A DNA stretch of 64,000 bases, taken from Sinohyriopsis cumingii. Its lineage: Eukaryota; Mollusca; Bivalvia; Unionida; Unionidae. The notes under the pieces were generated by a model. That model had not been told where the DNA came from and did not search any database. It was given only the letters and a program-made list of their open reading frames with translations. A program made the position numbers and the translations under genes. Positions 8,150 to 20,400 of this stretch are shown one piece after another. The stretch covers positions 138,701,579 through 138,765,578 of the forward strand of contig CM068829.1 in assembly GCA_028554795.2 (NCBI GenBank), in the 5' to 3' direction. Positions within the stretch are counted from its first letter, which is position 1. Every line of letters begins with the position of its first letter.

Positions 8150-8400
8150 CCCATGTTCAATTCCCCTTGTCCCTAGAATTGCTTTTTTCTCCCATGTTAA
8201 ATTTCCCTTGTCCCTAGACAGTCCCACGATTTATTCCCCATGTTAATTCCCCTTGTCCCTATATCGTCCCACGATTTTTCCCCATGTTAATTCCCCTTGT
8301 CCCTATATCGTCCCACGATTTTTCCCCATGTTAAATTTACATAGTCCCTACATCGTCCCAGGGGTGTTTTTAATGATAAGTCCCATTGTCCCTGAATCGT
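8150..8400. repeat. 44-bp tandem repeat at the probable element border
   Basis: About five to six copies of a unit of the form CCCATGTTAATTCCCCTTGT followed by CCCTATATCGTCCCACGATT. Starts at 8191, 8237, 8281 and 8325 give a period of 41-46, mostly 44. The two central copies are nearly identical; the outer ones are degenerate. Composition to the right is host-like. It may be a terminal or subterminal repeat of the element. Confidence 0.75.
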
Positions 8401-10184
8401 CCCCCTTCACTACTGACGACTACCAATGAAACTCTCTACAGTTTTTAACTGAATGAGAAAACTTTAGCTAAACACACGGTAAATAACACCACCATACTCA
8501 GTGGTTTCAGTGATGATGTGACAAAAGCGTACCGGGAAAAAAAAAAAACATGCTTTTTACGAAGTCATTGTAGAAAATTATACTCAAATACATGATGATG
8601 TTACTCAACACATTGTAAACAAGCAAAGTACCTCGATTTATGGCTTGATCAATCTGTAGAATGAATGCATGTTTTAATTAGATTTAACAATTAGTTATTT
8701 TCGTAAGTCCATACTTTTTCAAACGTATGCAGAAACTTTACTCCAACATATTGTGATTTTACTCAGCGAACCAGAAATTAAGAAATATTTACTTATAGTG
8801 TCTTCAGTCCATTGAAAGCAAACACCACTATGTGTAGTCATGAAATCACATGAATCTTTAGCCTCGACAACAAAGTATAATTTACTTGATTAATATTGCA
8901 TTTCTATATATCTTATTCTTTAATGTCATTCATATAACTCCTTATAACATTATGTATATCTGTATATGCGCTGATGCCCTTTAACTGATTTTTATTTTTA
9001 CCTTTATTTTCTTTTTTATTACTTTCATATAAATTATAATTTTAATTTCATTAAAGCAAAGCATACATAAATATCGTATAATTGTTATTATTATTGGAGT
9101 ATATGTTGAAGTACATTGGAGTGAAAAGACATGCCCGTCCCAGGCTATATTTTCCTCTCTCCTTTTCGTGCACAATGAGTACTGAGGCATTGATGTTGTT
9201 TCGGCAGTGAAATCTGTGACCCAGTTCACGGTAATTTGTTTATAGTCCAACCTCTCACAAAAATGCTGGAAAATCTATGACAAGAACTTAAACGTGAGTT
9301 CATCTTTAAGGTACTTGAGAATAAGAGATGATTTATTATCATTTGTACACAGTGGAAAGCTCAGTACTTAGAAAAAATGTAAAGAATATATCGTAAAATT
9401 AATTGTGATCTGATTGATTCTAACTACAGTTGTGAAGGTGCTGAAACTTTTTGATGCGAACGCTGCACTGTCGCACTTGATTTGGGGAAACACTAGAATG
9501 TGTACATCTAACGGTAAATCAAGCACGTCCAACACTACAACCAGCGTAAATCAGACGACAACGTTAATCTTTGCAACAAGTCTATAGAAGTCTTTATCTA
9601 AAATGTATTAGCTTAACATCGACATCCTGAAGTTAAAGGAATGAATATACTTATTTATTATATGTATTTGAGATGATTTTAGCTCAGAAGTTTAGGTTGT
9701 AAGTAGAGATTTAAAAGTCAACTGGTCGATGATCACCATATCAATAGATAGGACTACTTCATGAAGTTTTGAAGAAAAACAAAATCTACACATACAAACA
9801 AATATACCATGTTGAAGGTATTGATGAGTCATTTTCACAAATGCTTTCCTTTTTAGCCTATTTTTATTTTGAAGGGAGAAAAGGTAATTTGAAGCTTTGA
9901 GCCTTTTAATTTATTTCAAGTAAGATATTTTCTGTTTATCGCTAGTTTAATGTGATTATTATGTTCATGGCTGATACTGTATAACGATAGGCATTTTATT
10001 TAATGTTTTAATAAAATGGTTCAGTACAATCTCCAAGATACAAAAAATGTTAGGGAATAAAACATTTTAATTGATCAGTTTACTGGGTTCTGCCATTTTC
10101 TGTCATTGTATTACCGGTACTTTAGTAAAAGTCATACAGGTCATGTAGGCGTTCAACACAAAATATTTCGAATATGTGGCCTTA

Positions 10185-10620
10185 AACTAAGTAATAGGAA
10201 GGGTGAAAACCACCAAGTTTTGTAAAATTTAATAAATAATTTATTTCCCTAGAATATAAAGTGAAAATTTAAAAAGAACTTACAGTATTGTGAATTAAAT
10301 CCGAAATAGTCATACAATAGTTCTATCACAAGTCCAAGTCTTTGAAATTCTGATTGAATACCAGTGGTGTTCAAGATAAATTCCAATATTGAATGTGTTT
10401 ATGGGATTTGTTGTGCATGTAGTCTTGAATGTGCTAATTCGCCAGTGAAATGTAAAAATTTGTTAAGTCTTTTGATGTATCACAATTTTTAATAGAATCC
10501 AAAATGTTCTTGACTGAATTCACTATAATTTGAAATTAATTACTTAGTCCAAGTAGTATTCATGAGCACTTTGTAATTTCAGTGTATAATTTAAATAAAT
10601 CCATCCAAATTGAAAACTGA
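10185..10620 (-). repeat. Relic LTR related to the Gmr1-like element
   Basis: About 85 bases (10185-10270) match 52625-52710 at roughly 85-90 percent, including AATTTATTT-CCTAGAAT and AAAGTGAAAA blocks. The likeness becomes patchy to the right but returns at TAAATTCCA near 10378. No coding sequence is attached, so it looks like a solo LTR. The right limit is approximate. Confidence 0.45.
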
Positions 10621-11920
10621 ACACAGCAATAAGACTGATGCCAGTTAGGGTGTTATGGTAGGAATTGTTCAGGTAATCAACATTAATATAAAAATCTATG
10701 ACTCAATAAGAAATCCTGGATGTATGTCATTTTCCTTTCTAAAACATTCAAAGTTGTTAACTAGATTAGGAATTTACAAGTGAAAAACTAATGTCCTAGA
10801 CTCAGATATATATATGTTTATTTCCAATAACAATTTATCTGAATATGTATTGTATAATCATAGACAAATATAGCTAGGTATTATGTTGTTTACAAAATAA
10901 AAGTCACTCTTCAGGTAGACATTAACTTGATTTTGGACAAAGATCAGTTATGAATTACATTATACATAACATATAATCATGAAGATAAACCAACAAACAA
11001 TACAAATTAAATATACATAACACTATTTCATTAATTGAAGTAATTTTTTTAGATTTGATTGCACATATCTTAAAACAGCAGTTATTCACTTTATTTGGAT
11101 CCACATACATCCATATTCCATTGGAAGTTCATTATTTACATACCTCAAGAATTACAAACTGCAAAATCAATGTTAAAGTAATTGGACATTTTTGGATGTT
11201 TTCAACCTTAAGATGTGATCCAGTACAATCTGGATTGAATGTTATGTGCTAAGATGTCACAATGATAAATTTGTACTACCCTATATTGTGATGACAGACC
11301 CAACATGGTCTTTTCTTGACCCATTTTAGTACCTGGCGACCACTGTAAAAGTCCATAGTGATCGATAATTTTCATCTGGAAATTTATTGATGACAGTTAA
11401 AGTGCAGAGCATTCAGTAATAATGATTGAATAGACTTTGATAAAACTATATTAGTACAAAATTTTCAAAACATAATTTATATTTCATTTAAGATTAGTAA
11501 ATGTACCTACATAACCACATTGATATTAACTAAAATACAGGGAACATACTCTTTCCATATTATTACCAACATTATTACAAGCCACAATTTCACATTGATA
11601 TATTTTTAATGAATAATATGATAAAAAAAATTATGAATATAAATGCTTTGAGCACTTCTTGAACTCACTTTTGCATGGCACTGCTATTTCTATGATAACA
11701 CTGCAAATTCTTATAAGGGGAAACTGTGTACATAATATGCCAAGGATTTTGTAAAAGATACATTTTCTGATGAACAGGTTTATTTTTTTATACTAATAAG
11801 GTCATAACAGTTAAGAGCAATTCTAAAGAATTAAAAACCGGAAGTAAATTGGTTGTATATGTTAAACATTGGTGATAAATCAAGAGTTTCAGTTTTTACT
11901 GTCAGTTCAGGATCCATCTT

Positions 11921-12765
11921 CGTGTATGAAGGATATACAAATGCACAAATATCCTATGAACATTCATGTATGAAGGATATACAAATGCACAAATATCCCA
12001 TGAACATTCATATATGAAGGATATACAAATGCACAAATATCCCATGAATATTCATGTATGGAGGATATACAAATGCACAAATATCCCATGAATATTCATG
12101 TATGGAGGATATACAAATGCACAAATATCCCATGAGCATTCATGTATGAAGGATATACAAATGCACAAATATCCTATGAACATTCATGTATGAAGGATAT
12201 ACAAATGCACAAATATCCCATGAATATTCGTGTATGGAGGATATACAAATGCACAAATATCCCATGAATATTCATGTATGGAAGATATATAAATGCACAA
12301 ATATCCCATGAACATTCATGTATGAAGGATATACAAATGCACAAATATCCCATGAATATTCATGTATGAAGGATATACAAATGCACAAATATCCCATGAA
12401 TATTCCTGTATGAAGGATATACAAATGCACAAATATCCTATGAACATTCATGTATGAAGGATATACAAATGCACAAATATCCTATGAACATTCATGTATG
12501 AAGGATATACAAATGCACAAATATCCCATGAACATTCATGTATGAAGGATTTACAAATGCACAAATATCCCATGAATATTCATGTATGAAGGATATACAA
12601 ATGCACAAATATCCCATGAACATTCATGTATGAAGGATATACAAATGCACAAATATCCTATGAATATTCATGTATGAAGGATATACAAATGCACAAATAT
12701 CCCATGAACATTCATGTATGAAGGATATACAAATGCACAAATATTCCATGAATATTCATGTATTT
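11921..12765. repeat. 44-bp satellite, about 19 copies
   Basis: The unit is CATGTATGAAGGATATACAA followed by ATGCACAAATATCCCATGAACATT. Copies differ at a few fixed positions: CCC/CCT, AACATT/AATATT and GAAGG/GGAGG. These variants are interleaved, as expected from unequal exchange. It sits in non-coding DNA with no spacers between units. Confidence 0.9.
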
Positions 12766-13169
12766 TTTTAATGGAACTTGATCATATGTCATTGCTGCTT
12801 GAAAGGATGTAATGCGAGACCACTACAACAAATGTTAAAATTATGTATCTGGGGAATACAGTTTGAGACATTTTAGAGTCAATTTCCTTTCCTTTAAATG
12901 TTGTTACAATATAAATAAGATTTTGCTTTTTTTTGTATTGATGGAAGTGAAGCTTTATTTATATGACTAGACTAAAGGATGCATCAGCCATGCTGTTTTC
13001 TTGCTTGCTCTGTATTTTATCATTTTGATGTGATGTTTTTGTTTGTTGTTGTAGCAACATCACTCAAAAAATGTTTTAAAAATTCCTAAAGTTCTCACTA
13101 CTGGTATATCAAACCATTGTCAAATAGCTTTCACTAGGCTTTGCATTTATCATACCTGTTTTATAGTAA

Positions 13170-13550
13170 CATCTGTTCACCTTACACCAAGTCATTAACT
13201 TGATATATCATAATGTTAACTTATGCCAAGTCATTAACCTGTCACATAGTAATGTTAACTTACACCAAGTTATTAACTTGTCATATTGTAATGTTAACTC
13301 ACACCAAATCATTAAATTATTAATATCATAATGTAAATTCAAGTCATTAACTCATTATATCATCATGTTAACTTAAACCAAGCCATTAAGTCATTATATC
13401 ATCATGTTAACTTAAACCAAGTCATTAACTTGTCATATCATCATGTTAACTTACACCAAGTCATTAAATTATCAATATCATAATGTAAAATCGAGTCATT
13501 AACTTGTCATATCATAATGTAAACTCAAGTCATTAATTTATCATAACAGA
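13170..13550. repeat. Degenerate tandem array of a ~40-60-bp unit
   Basis: Repeated blocks of CACCAAGTCATTAACTTG followed by TCATATCATAATGTTAACTTA occur about eight times with length variation. No coding potential is seen. Confidence 0.7.
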
Positions 13551-13945
13551 TTAAAAAGACTAATACTGTGACATAGATAAGAAACAAGGAAGGGAATGCT
13601 GGTTTTACTATAAAATAGATGATACAAATGTGCTTTCACTGTAAATATACACAAATTATAATTATAAGATCCAGTAATGACAGCTCCATATAAAACATTA
13701 TAATGCAGTACACAAAACTATCAATTGTGAGTCATGTGGCTACCACTTATTGAATAGCTGACGGGATGTTTGTTATGGCAGGAAGTTGATTTGCTCAGTA
13801 AGAATATTTAGTATGGGTTTGTATGAAGAATTACTAACTTGGAGAAGAAAAAAATCATGGCATTGTAAGAACATTACCAGTCCTTAATGGTCCTACATGT
13901 ACTTTTACATAGGAAGGAAGAGTGTTGCATTAGAAAGGATAACAA

Positions 13946-13946
<1 letters not shown>

Positions 13947-13981
<35 letters not shown>
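13947..13981. repeat. (TG)n microsatellite
   Basis: About 17 uninterrupted TG units in non-coding DNA. Confidence 0.95.
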
Positions 13982-13984
<3 letters not shown>

Positions 13985-14600
13985 GGGGTGGGAAGGGGTT
14001 AAATCATCAACATGGAGTCAAGAAAAATCCTGCAGTATTTAATGAATTATAAAACAAATAAAAGCTATAATTATTATCTACAACTCATTTTTATGGAGTC
14101 TAATACAGTTTATTGGATTGGGAGTAAGGGAGAAGTTGTAAGACATTGTAGTGTAAGACAACTGTTCTAATGATGTTTGGAATAAATCTAGGTTACATAT
14201 ATATTATAATGTGATATTTCTCTACATACAGAATGTATTAACTTGACACTTTGCTTTTCAGTAATTTCAAATTCTGGCACTGACTGTACTCATAAGTTGA
14301 CTGGCCAACAAAAACAGCACACCCATGTTGTTAAGCTCCCCATGAAACCACATGACACAATTCAACCAATAGCAGAAGGCAATGCAAAACATGTAACCAA
14401 TCAGTGTCTTGTGTGGTCTTCCATGTATTGCATTGTAAGCAATATGGCTTGCATGGTATACAATGTTGACATTGTAAATTCATGACATACTTATCCACTA
14501 GTATTTCAGTGTTGCAGGGCTAATGTCTATGCAAAGAATATGAGCTCAGATTTATGTGAACTTAACTATATGATGATAATTTAAGTGTCCAGTAACTGAA

Positions 14601-14922
14601 CCACTCCGGTGGCCTAGTTGTTAGATCATCTGCCTTGGATGCGGGAGGTCATGGGTTTGATCCCCGGTAAATTATACCAAAGACTTACAAAAATGGTACT
14701 AACAGCTGCCTCGCTTGGTGCTCAGCATTAAAAAGTTGGTGTTAGGACTGGTCGGCCTGGTGTCAGGATAATGTGACTGGGTGGGACATCATGCTAAATG
14801 TCTGCGGCATGGTGCCTCAGTGGTAGACATCACTATAAACTGTCACACTGCAGACATCGTAGCAGTATGATTGAAATTTTTTTAAAGGTGTGTTAAAAAT
14901 CCAAATCACACACACACACCCC
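14601..14922 (+). repeat. tRNA-derived SINE, family 1, full-length copy
   Basis: The head has an A-box-like TGGCCTAGTTGTTAG and a B-box-like GGTTTGATCC, as in tRNA-derived pol III promoters. The body (TTAGGACTGG, GGGACATCATGC, CACACTGCAGACATC) and a (CA)n tail are shared with copies at 40916, 47427, 52183 and 59167. It is a retrotransposed non-autonomous element, not a tRNA gene. Confidence 0.85.
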
Positions 14923-16009
14923 CAATAATTGAATCAATTAATGTATATGCAAGTTATGTATCTGGTGCAGCTGACTACTATTGTCACATCTAAGCATGAA
15001 TTACATACATGTCCAAAATAGTACTTCAGCCACGTTGTTACTCAAACATGCAAATTTGAATTAATTTGTCAGTACATGTACATGGCTATCAATGAACAGA
15101 ATAAGAGTTTAAAAGAAAATGTAGTCTTCAAATACAAAGCTCTCTGGTGCCAATCCCAAATGTTGGATGCTGTAATACAAGGACTACACATGGATGCTTA
15201 TATTAATGATTATTGCTGTATTTACATAAATTGCTTATACTAATAAGATTAAATATCCTGTGTGCATCAGGTAAGCATAAATATTGCACTCTGAAAACTT
15301 TACTGCAAACTTTTCAAAGTCGTTTTACAAACTGAATTTGAACCTTGAAATATATTACACATGTAAGATTGTTTGTGGTGATTAATAGTTTGCCAGTCAT
15401 TTGAAATCATAGAATTATATTTGCTTTTTTGTTAAGTGAAACATTACAACACATATTCATGTAATATTTACCGTATTTGCAGGGTTTGCATTAAGACAAA
15501 TTTGATGGGCCCCAAAACCAATTTGAAGAGGCCAAATTTTTGTGTGTGCCAAAGGCACAAGCTGCATAAGTGCTTTGGGGGCATTCCCACCAAATTTTTT
15601 TGATATAAAAAGTGCAAAATCCTGCATTTAGATCATATTTGGGGGGCATTTTTGGCTAACAATTACTAAGGAAAAGAGGCACTTTTTTCTCCTGACTTAA
15701 ATATTTCCAGTTATTGGTATACAATATTCAATCACAGCACCAGAAACAACAGTGTCAGTGTTGGGATGTTCATACTAATCTTGTTATTTAAACATTAGTT
15801 TGAGTTACAGGTACAAATTAAATCTCATTTTTTATTTAATATAATTGCAACCTATAGATCTCCAAACTCATCTGTATTGTAGGAAGCAAGTCACAAATTT
15901 GTTTTGGATATTACTGTAATATTCACGAAATGATGAAGTAGCTGCTGCCTGAAGAAAAAAGTTACAGCGTAAATAAAAATGGACTCTTTCATTAACCCAT
16001 TTGGTTGTC

Positions 16010-16021
<12 letters not shown>

Positions 16022-16073
<52 letters not shown>
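16022..16073. repeat. (TA)n microsatellite after a short (TG)n
   Basis: About 26 TA units directly follow a short TG run at 16008-16021. Non-coding. Confidence 0.95.
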
Positions 16074-16075
<2 letters not shown>

Positions 16076-17270
16076 GTAGAAAGGTTGTAAGGGCTTCTAG
16101 GAGTGTACAGTAACTCAGATAATCATATTTCGTAGATCATGTCTCTAACATTCTAGCTTCCAAACTAACATTACTGTAAAGATTGTAATGAAAATCTATT
16201 ATATGCAACATAGATGTTACATGGTATGGACTACTCTTGCATGATATGGAGTTCATTTACACAAACTAATGTTACTGATATAATTAAACTTCAGAAGCAT
16301 GGATCTTAAATTATACTAGATGTCGATCCAGTGATCCATCTGCCATCATTGTTTCAGTCTTGAAACTGGCTTCCAGTGAAACAAAAGAAATTCATATCAT
16401 AGATTATTCTGGTAATAAAGCCCTTCATAATTCAACACTTGTATTTTTTCTTTCTAGTCCATACCAGCAATACAGTCTGTATGTAATCTCTAAACTCAAA
16501 TATCAAACTGATGTTTAAAATTACCAAAAACAAGAATTAATTGATTTAAAAGTAATTTACATAACTGGATGAACCAACTTGAATCGGAAACCACTTGAAC
16601 TGAAGCAAGCTTACCAATCATACCATGTTCACAGAGGGATGCTATATTATAGCGTACCTATAATGTTGCTAACTAAATATGCCATAGTTTTGTTTCATTT
16701 TTATTTGTATGCAGTAATCATTAACAAACATGTAAATTATGTAGCTTTAAGTAAATATTTGCATGATATTAACCCATGAATTATTAGTGTTTCGTTACTT
16801 TTATAAATACTGTTTGCCTCATTAGAGATTATCAAATATTTGGCTAAATGAGTTTTACCTCGGAAAATAAGTGTTATTATTATTACATTAAGGTCACCAA
16901 CAAATAAAACCAAGTTTATGCTTGTCCCATGCATTGGGTGTCCTTTATGGACAGAATTTATTGTGTAATATATAACATTAAAATGCAGCTGTTTTTCATG
17001 CTGAAATTAAATTAAAAATGACTCTTAAGTCCAAACTGTCCATAGTTTTCCTGGCATGTTCAGCTTTTCCATGGACAATGTCCAGGGTTTACGGGATAAA
17101 TTCTGCAAAATATTTCATTTTCCCTGTTTTCCAGGGTTTTCCATGTTTTTCTAACCTTTTCCAGAGTATACTATGGAAAAAGTACAGCTGGGCAGTCAGT
17201 ATAGATGATATTAATTTCACTTCTTTCTTATTTCTTTAGGAATCATTTCACTTCTTGCTAATTTCTACAG

Positions 17271-17438
17271 GAAATTCAAGGTTACAAGATCAATAGGGTT
17301 AAGAAGACTCTAACATGGATAGCCATTGTTTTGACAGTTGGCCTTCTCAGACTTGTGTTCTACTGGGTGCCACGATGGATGGTGATATGTACCCACGACA
17401 GATGCTCTCTTAATCTTGCTGAAGTTGTCCTTCTTTTG
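17271..17438 (+). CDS. ATP13A: ATP13A exon: N-terminal membrane-associated region
   Basis: 168 nt, phase 0 at both ends; acceptor TTTCTACAG, donor GTATGC. It encodes [14 protein letters not shown], a hydrophobic stretch ([19 protein letters not shown]), then [17 protein letters not shown]. This matches the P5-ATPase N-terminal domain, in which a Cys-x4-Cys-Ser-Leu motif follows the hydrophobic segment. Confidence 0.9.
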
Positions 17439-20400
17439 GTATGCAAAAACTTTCATATGAGATGACAAAGATATGTACTGTTTTAATGCTTGAAATTGAT
17501 ATTTCAGATTTTCAATTTCATTATGATTTATTCTTTACCAGTATTCTACCAATGCTCTTTCAAAACATTAGTAAAGCAGACATGGTTAGTTATGTTGAGG
17601 GATGTGGTAGGATGTGCTGTCACTTTTACAAATACACTATGAATTTTTATACCATATGAATAGGCCTATTTGTAACTAAACAGCTATTCTGTTTGTATAG
17701 AATTAAATAAACTGTGCACTTGATGTATGTAAATTGTTTGGACTGTTACTGGTACATAAACAGACACGATGTTACCAGTTGTGAATATTAAACTCATGTC
17801 TATTTACTACCAGGTGTGAGTCAATGATATTTGTAGGTACAGTGTTTCTTTGATCTTACAGAGGCTTTTGACCTTGTAAATCACAAAATTCTCTTGAAAC
17901 AGCTCAGCATATATCAAGTTGAAATATTACTTGAGTTATGTTCTTTCATTTGATCTTATGTATATTATCACTTCAACTCTCAAAAGCACCTGTATTCTTA
18001 GTACTTTGATTGTACACATTTGTAGGCTTACATAATTACATCCTTAAATTATAAGTATATTTTAAATGCTGTATGAAAGTTCAGTTGTATATTTTATGAC
18101 TGCATCATGCATTTGAGTTCAAATGAAGAAAAAAAAATTGTACAATTTTGCACAGTACAGTTGTTTCATAAGTGGGGCTGACTTAACAAAATCACCAATC
18201 ACTCTTAATTTAATCTCAGCATAAATTCATATAGCCAGTGATGAATAAGTCTAACTCTTTCGCATACATTACCTATTCAAATCATACATCTAGGGAGACT
18301 TCAAACTTTTCTTTATTTCACTGTAATAGTGTAAACTGCTACAGGATTGAAGAAGTCCTACAGCTTAGATTTTGGAAAGATAAGATCTTTGAGTTGTAGG
18401 AAATCAGAAAACCTCAAAAGAAAATAGAAACCTTGAATGGTTGACCTGAAATGTTTGCATGCGTTTCAATAGGGTAAAGGAACCAAGGATTTCAGATTTG
18501 ATATTGAGGGTCATTATTGCCTATCTAGTCCCATATATGGAAATTTCATTAAACTTCTTTTCTGTTCTGTAGGATCAGTATGAACAATGGTTTGTATCAT
18601 GGATAGAGAATGTTACCAGGGATCAAACCAAGTAAGTTTGAATTCATTAGTAACAAGGAATTTTTTTAAGACTTGATGTTTTTCTTGATATAAAGCATTA
18701 AAATATTTAATCTACTTTGTATGAAATGCTATATTTATATTTTAAAAATGAAAAAGCATGATATCATGTTGTAGTCTACTTGGCTACCTGAATTCTTGAT
18801 ATTGCAGCCCACTGGGCAAATTATGTCACTTTCTGCGAATGTAGTGACTTGTACCTTATATTGTTACATAAATTTTGCTAATACTCTTTGTGCTTACTTC
18901 ATTCATGAAAAAGGAAATCAAGGTTGATAAGTTAAAATACAATTGCCAAAACCCTTACTTAATAAACACAAGACCCTGGTGAGATAAAAGCAATCTTTTA
19001 AAATTTAATCCTTATTATGTCATGCAGTTAAAGTTTACATAATTGCCCTGTAAGTATAATATATGAACTTTAAACTAGTTACATCTGAAGATTTTTTTGA
19101 TATCTAAAACTATTCAGTAAAGTGAACCTTACACTTAGACAGGCTATATGGAGCAAAAGAGTCTTGAAATTAGTAATGAAAAAAACCACATTGAAGCTTT
19201 AATGATTGTTAATTAGTATGTAATGCTCCATGAATAATAATTTACTAATGAAAAGTGTATATTACTATTTACAGGTTGTTGGTGATAGGCCCAGAACAGG
19301 TGATATACCAGAAGCCAGTGCCAGAAAGTCAAGATTCCCTTCTCCTCAGTAACAGAACATGCCAGGTATTAAGGAAACAATGATATCCAGGGAAAATTTG
19401 CATCAAATTCAACCAAATTAATCTAGCTACACATTGTACTTATTCGTCAGGCCTCTGGGAATATAGAGATGATATATAATTTGTTTAACACAAGGTTTGC
19501 CTGTACGCTTGGGAAAGATTTTGAACCCTCTGTCAGGTGCTTTGGCAAATGTTTGAAATAGCAATCTTTAATTTTATTGTTATTCTTACAGTGATTACAA
19601 ATTGCATAAACTAGATGCCTGATATCTACAAAATAGAAATTTAAAAAAATGGAAAAAAAGCGCTTGAGCAGCATATGAAATTTTGATGTTCACTGGCATA
19701 TGGGTGTATACTTCAAACCGGCTCTGACTGGCTTGGTCATGTTAGAACACATTATTGTTTTAATGGACCAGTTTCTTTATGATTTAGGTTTACCTCCAAT
19801 CTCTTGGGTTGAACTTTGACTGTGCTATTATTGAAGGAAACCAAATTTAGACATACTTTATTTATAGAATGGGCTACTGGAATACTTTATGGAATGGGCT
19901 ACAGGATTACTGTTTGCATATTATGTATATATGTGTTTAGATATTTAGAGTATGTTAGAGGAATACTGTATTCTTGGCATGTATTTGTGTTTAAATAGTT
20001 TAGAAAGGGCTACACAAATACTTCATACTTTACATGTATTTGTGTTTATTTAGAATGGGCTACAGGAATACTGTATACTATGCATGTATTTAATTTAGAA
20101 TGGGCTATATGAATAATGCATACCTGGCTTGTATTTGTGTTTACATATTTAGACTGGGGTAAAGGAATAATGTATACTTGACATGTATTTGTGTTTACAT
20201 ATTTACATTGGCTATGTAATGCTTTACTAAATTTAAGTATTTGCAGTGTATTTCATATATAAGAATAAGGCAATGTTACAGTCTAAATTATTCAAAGGAA
20301 AGATTATATATGATGGGATGGGAATGTTACCAAACGTCCATAAATAAGTAATGAAAGTCATTTAATTTCTTTCTGGGATATGACTTTCCCATGTGTAGAA

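Larger units (their letters stand above)
1..8410. mobile_element. Integrated Polinton/adintovirus-like DNA element, left side cut by window
   Basis: This block is set apart from the rest of the window by higher GC, tightly packed short ORFs on both strands, TATA boxes close to start codons and no introns. The diagnostic gene is a protein-primed family B DNA polymerase (2818-6171, minus), of the kind carried by Polintons/Mavericks, adintoviruses and bidnaviruses. Two BIR genes, several small unknown genes, a CCHC gene and a divergent pair with histone-type 3' ends accompany it. No integrase or capsid gene is visible; these may lie left of position 1. The right border is placed after the 44-bp array near 8,400, where composition falls to host level. 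Stops and frame changes in several genes indicate an endogenous, decaying copy. Assignment to Polinton versus adintovirus is inference. Confidence 0.75.
8411..17270. other. Host non-coding DNA upstream of the first visible ATP13A exon
   Basis: AT-rich DNA with no recognisable gene. It contains a relic LTR near 10185, a 44-bp satellite (11921-12765), a degenerate array (13170-13550), GT and TA microsatellites and one SINE. The first coding exon of the ATP13A gene could be here or further left; a short N-terminal exon cannot be picked out with confidence. Nothing notable was seen in 8411-10180, 12770-13160, 14923-16000 or 16080-17260. Confidence 0.6.

Noticed and set aside
11921-12765. CRISPR-like array
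   Set aside because: Units join directly with no spacers, and this is an animal genome; it is a satellite.
14243-14485. 80-codon ORF as the missing first ATP13A exon
   Set aside because: No similarity to the expected short acidic N terminus and no suitable donor phase; the true first exon was not found.
14601-14680. tRNA gene
   Set aside because: A/B-box-like sequences are present but the unit is the head of a SINE repeated elsewhere; no complete cloverleaf was confirmed.
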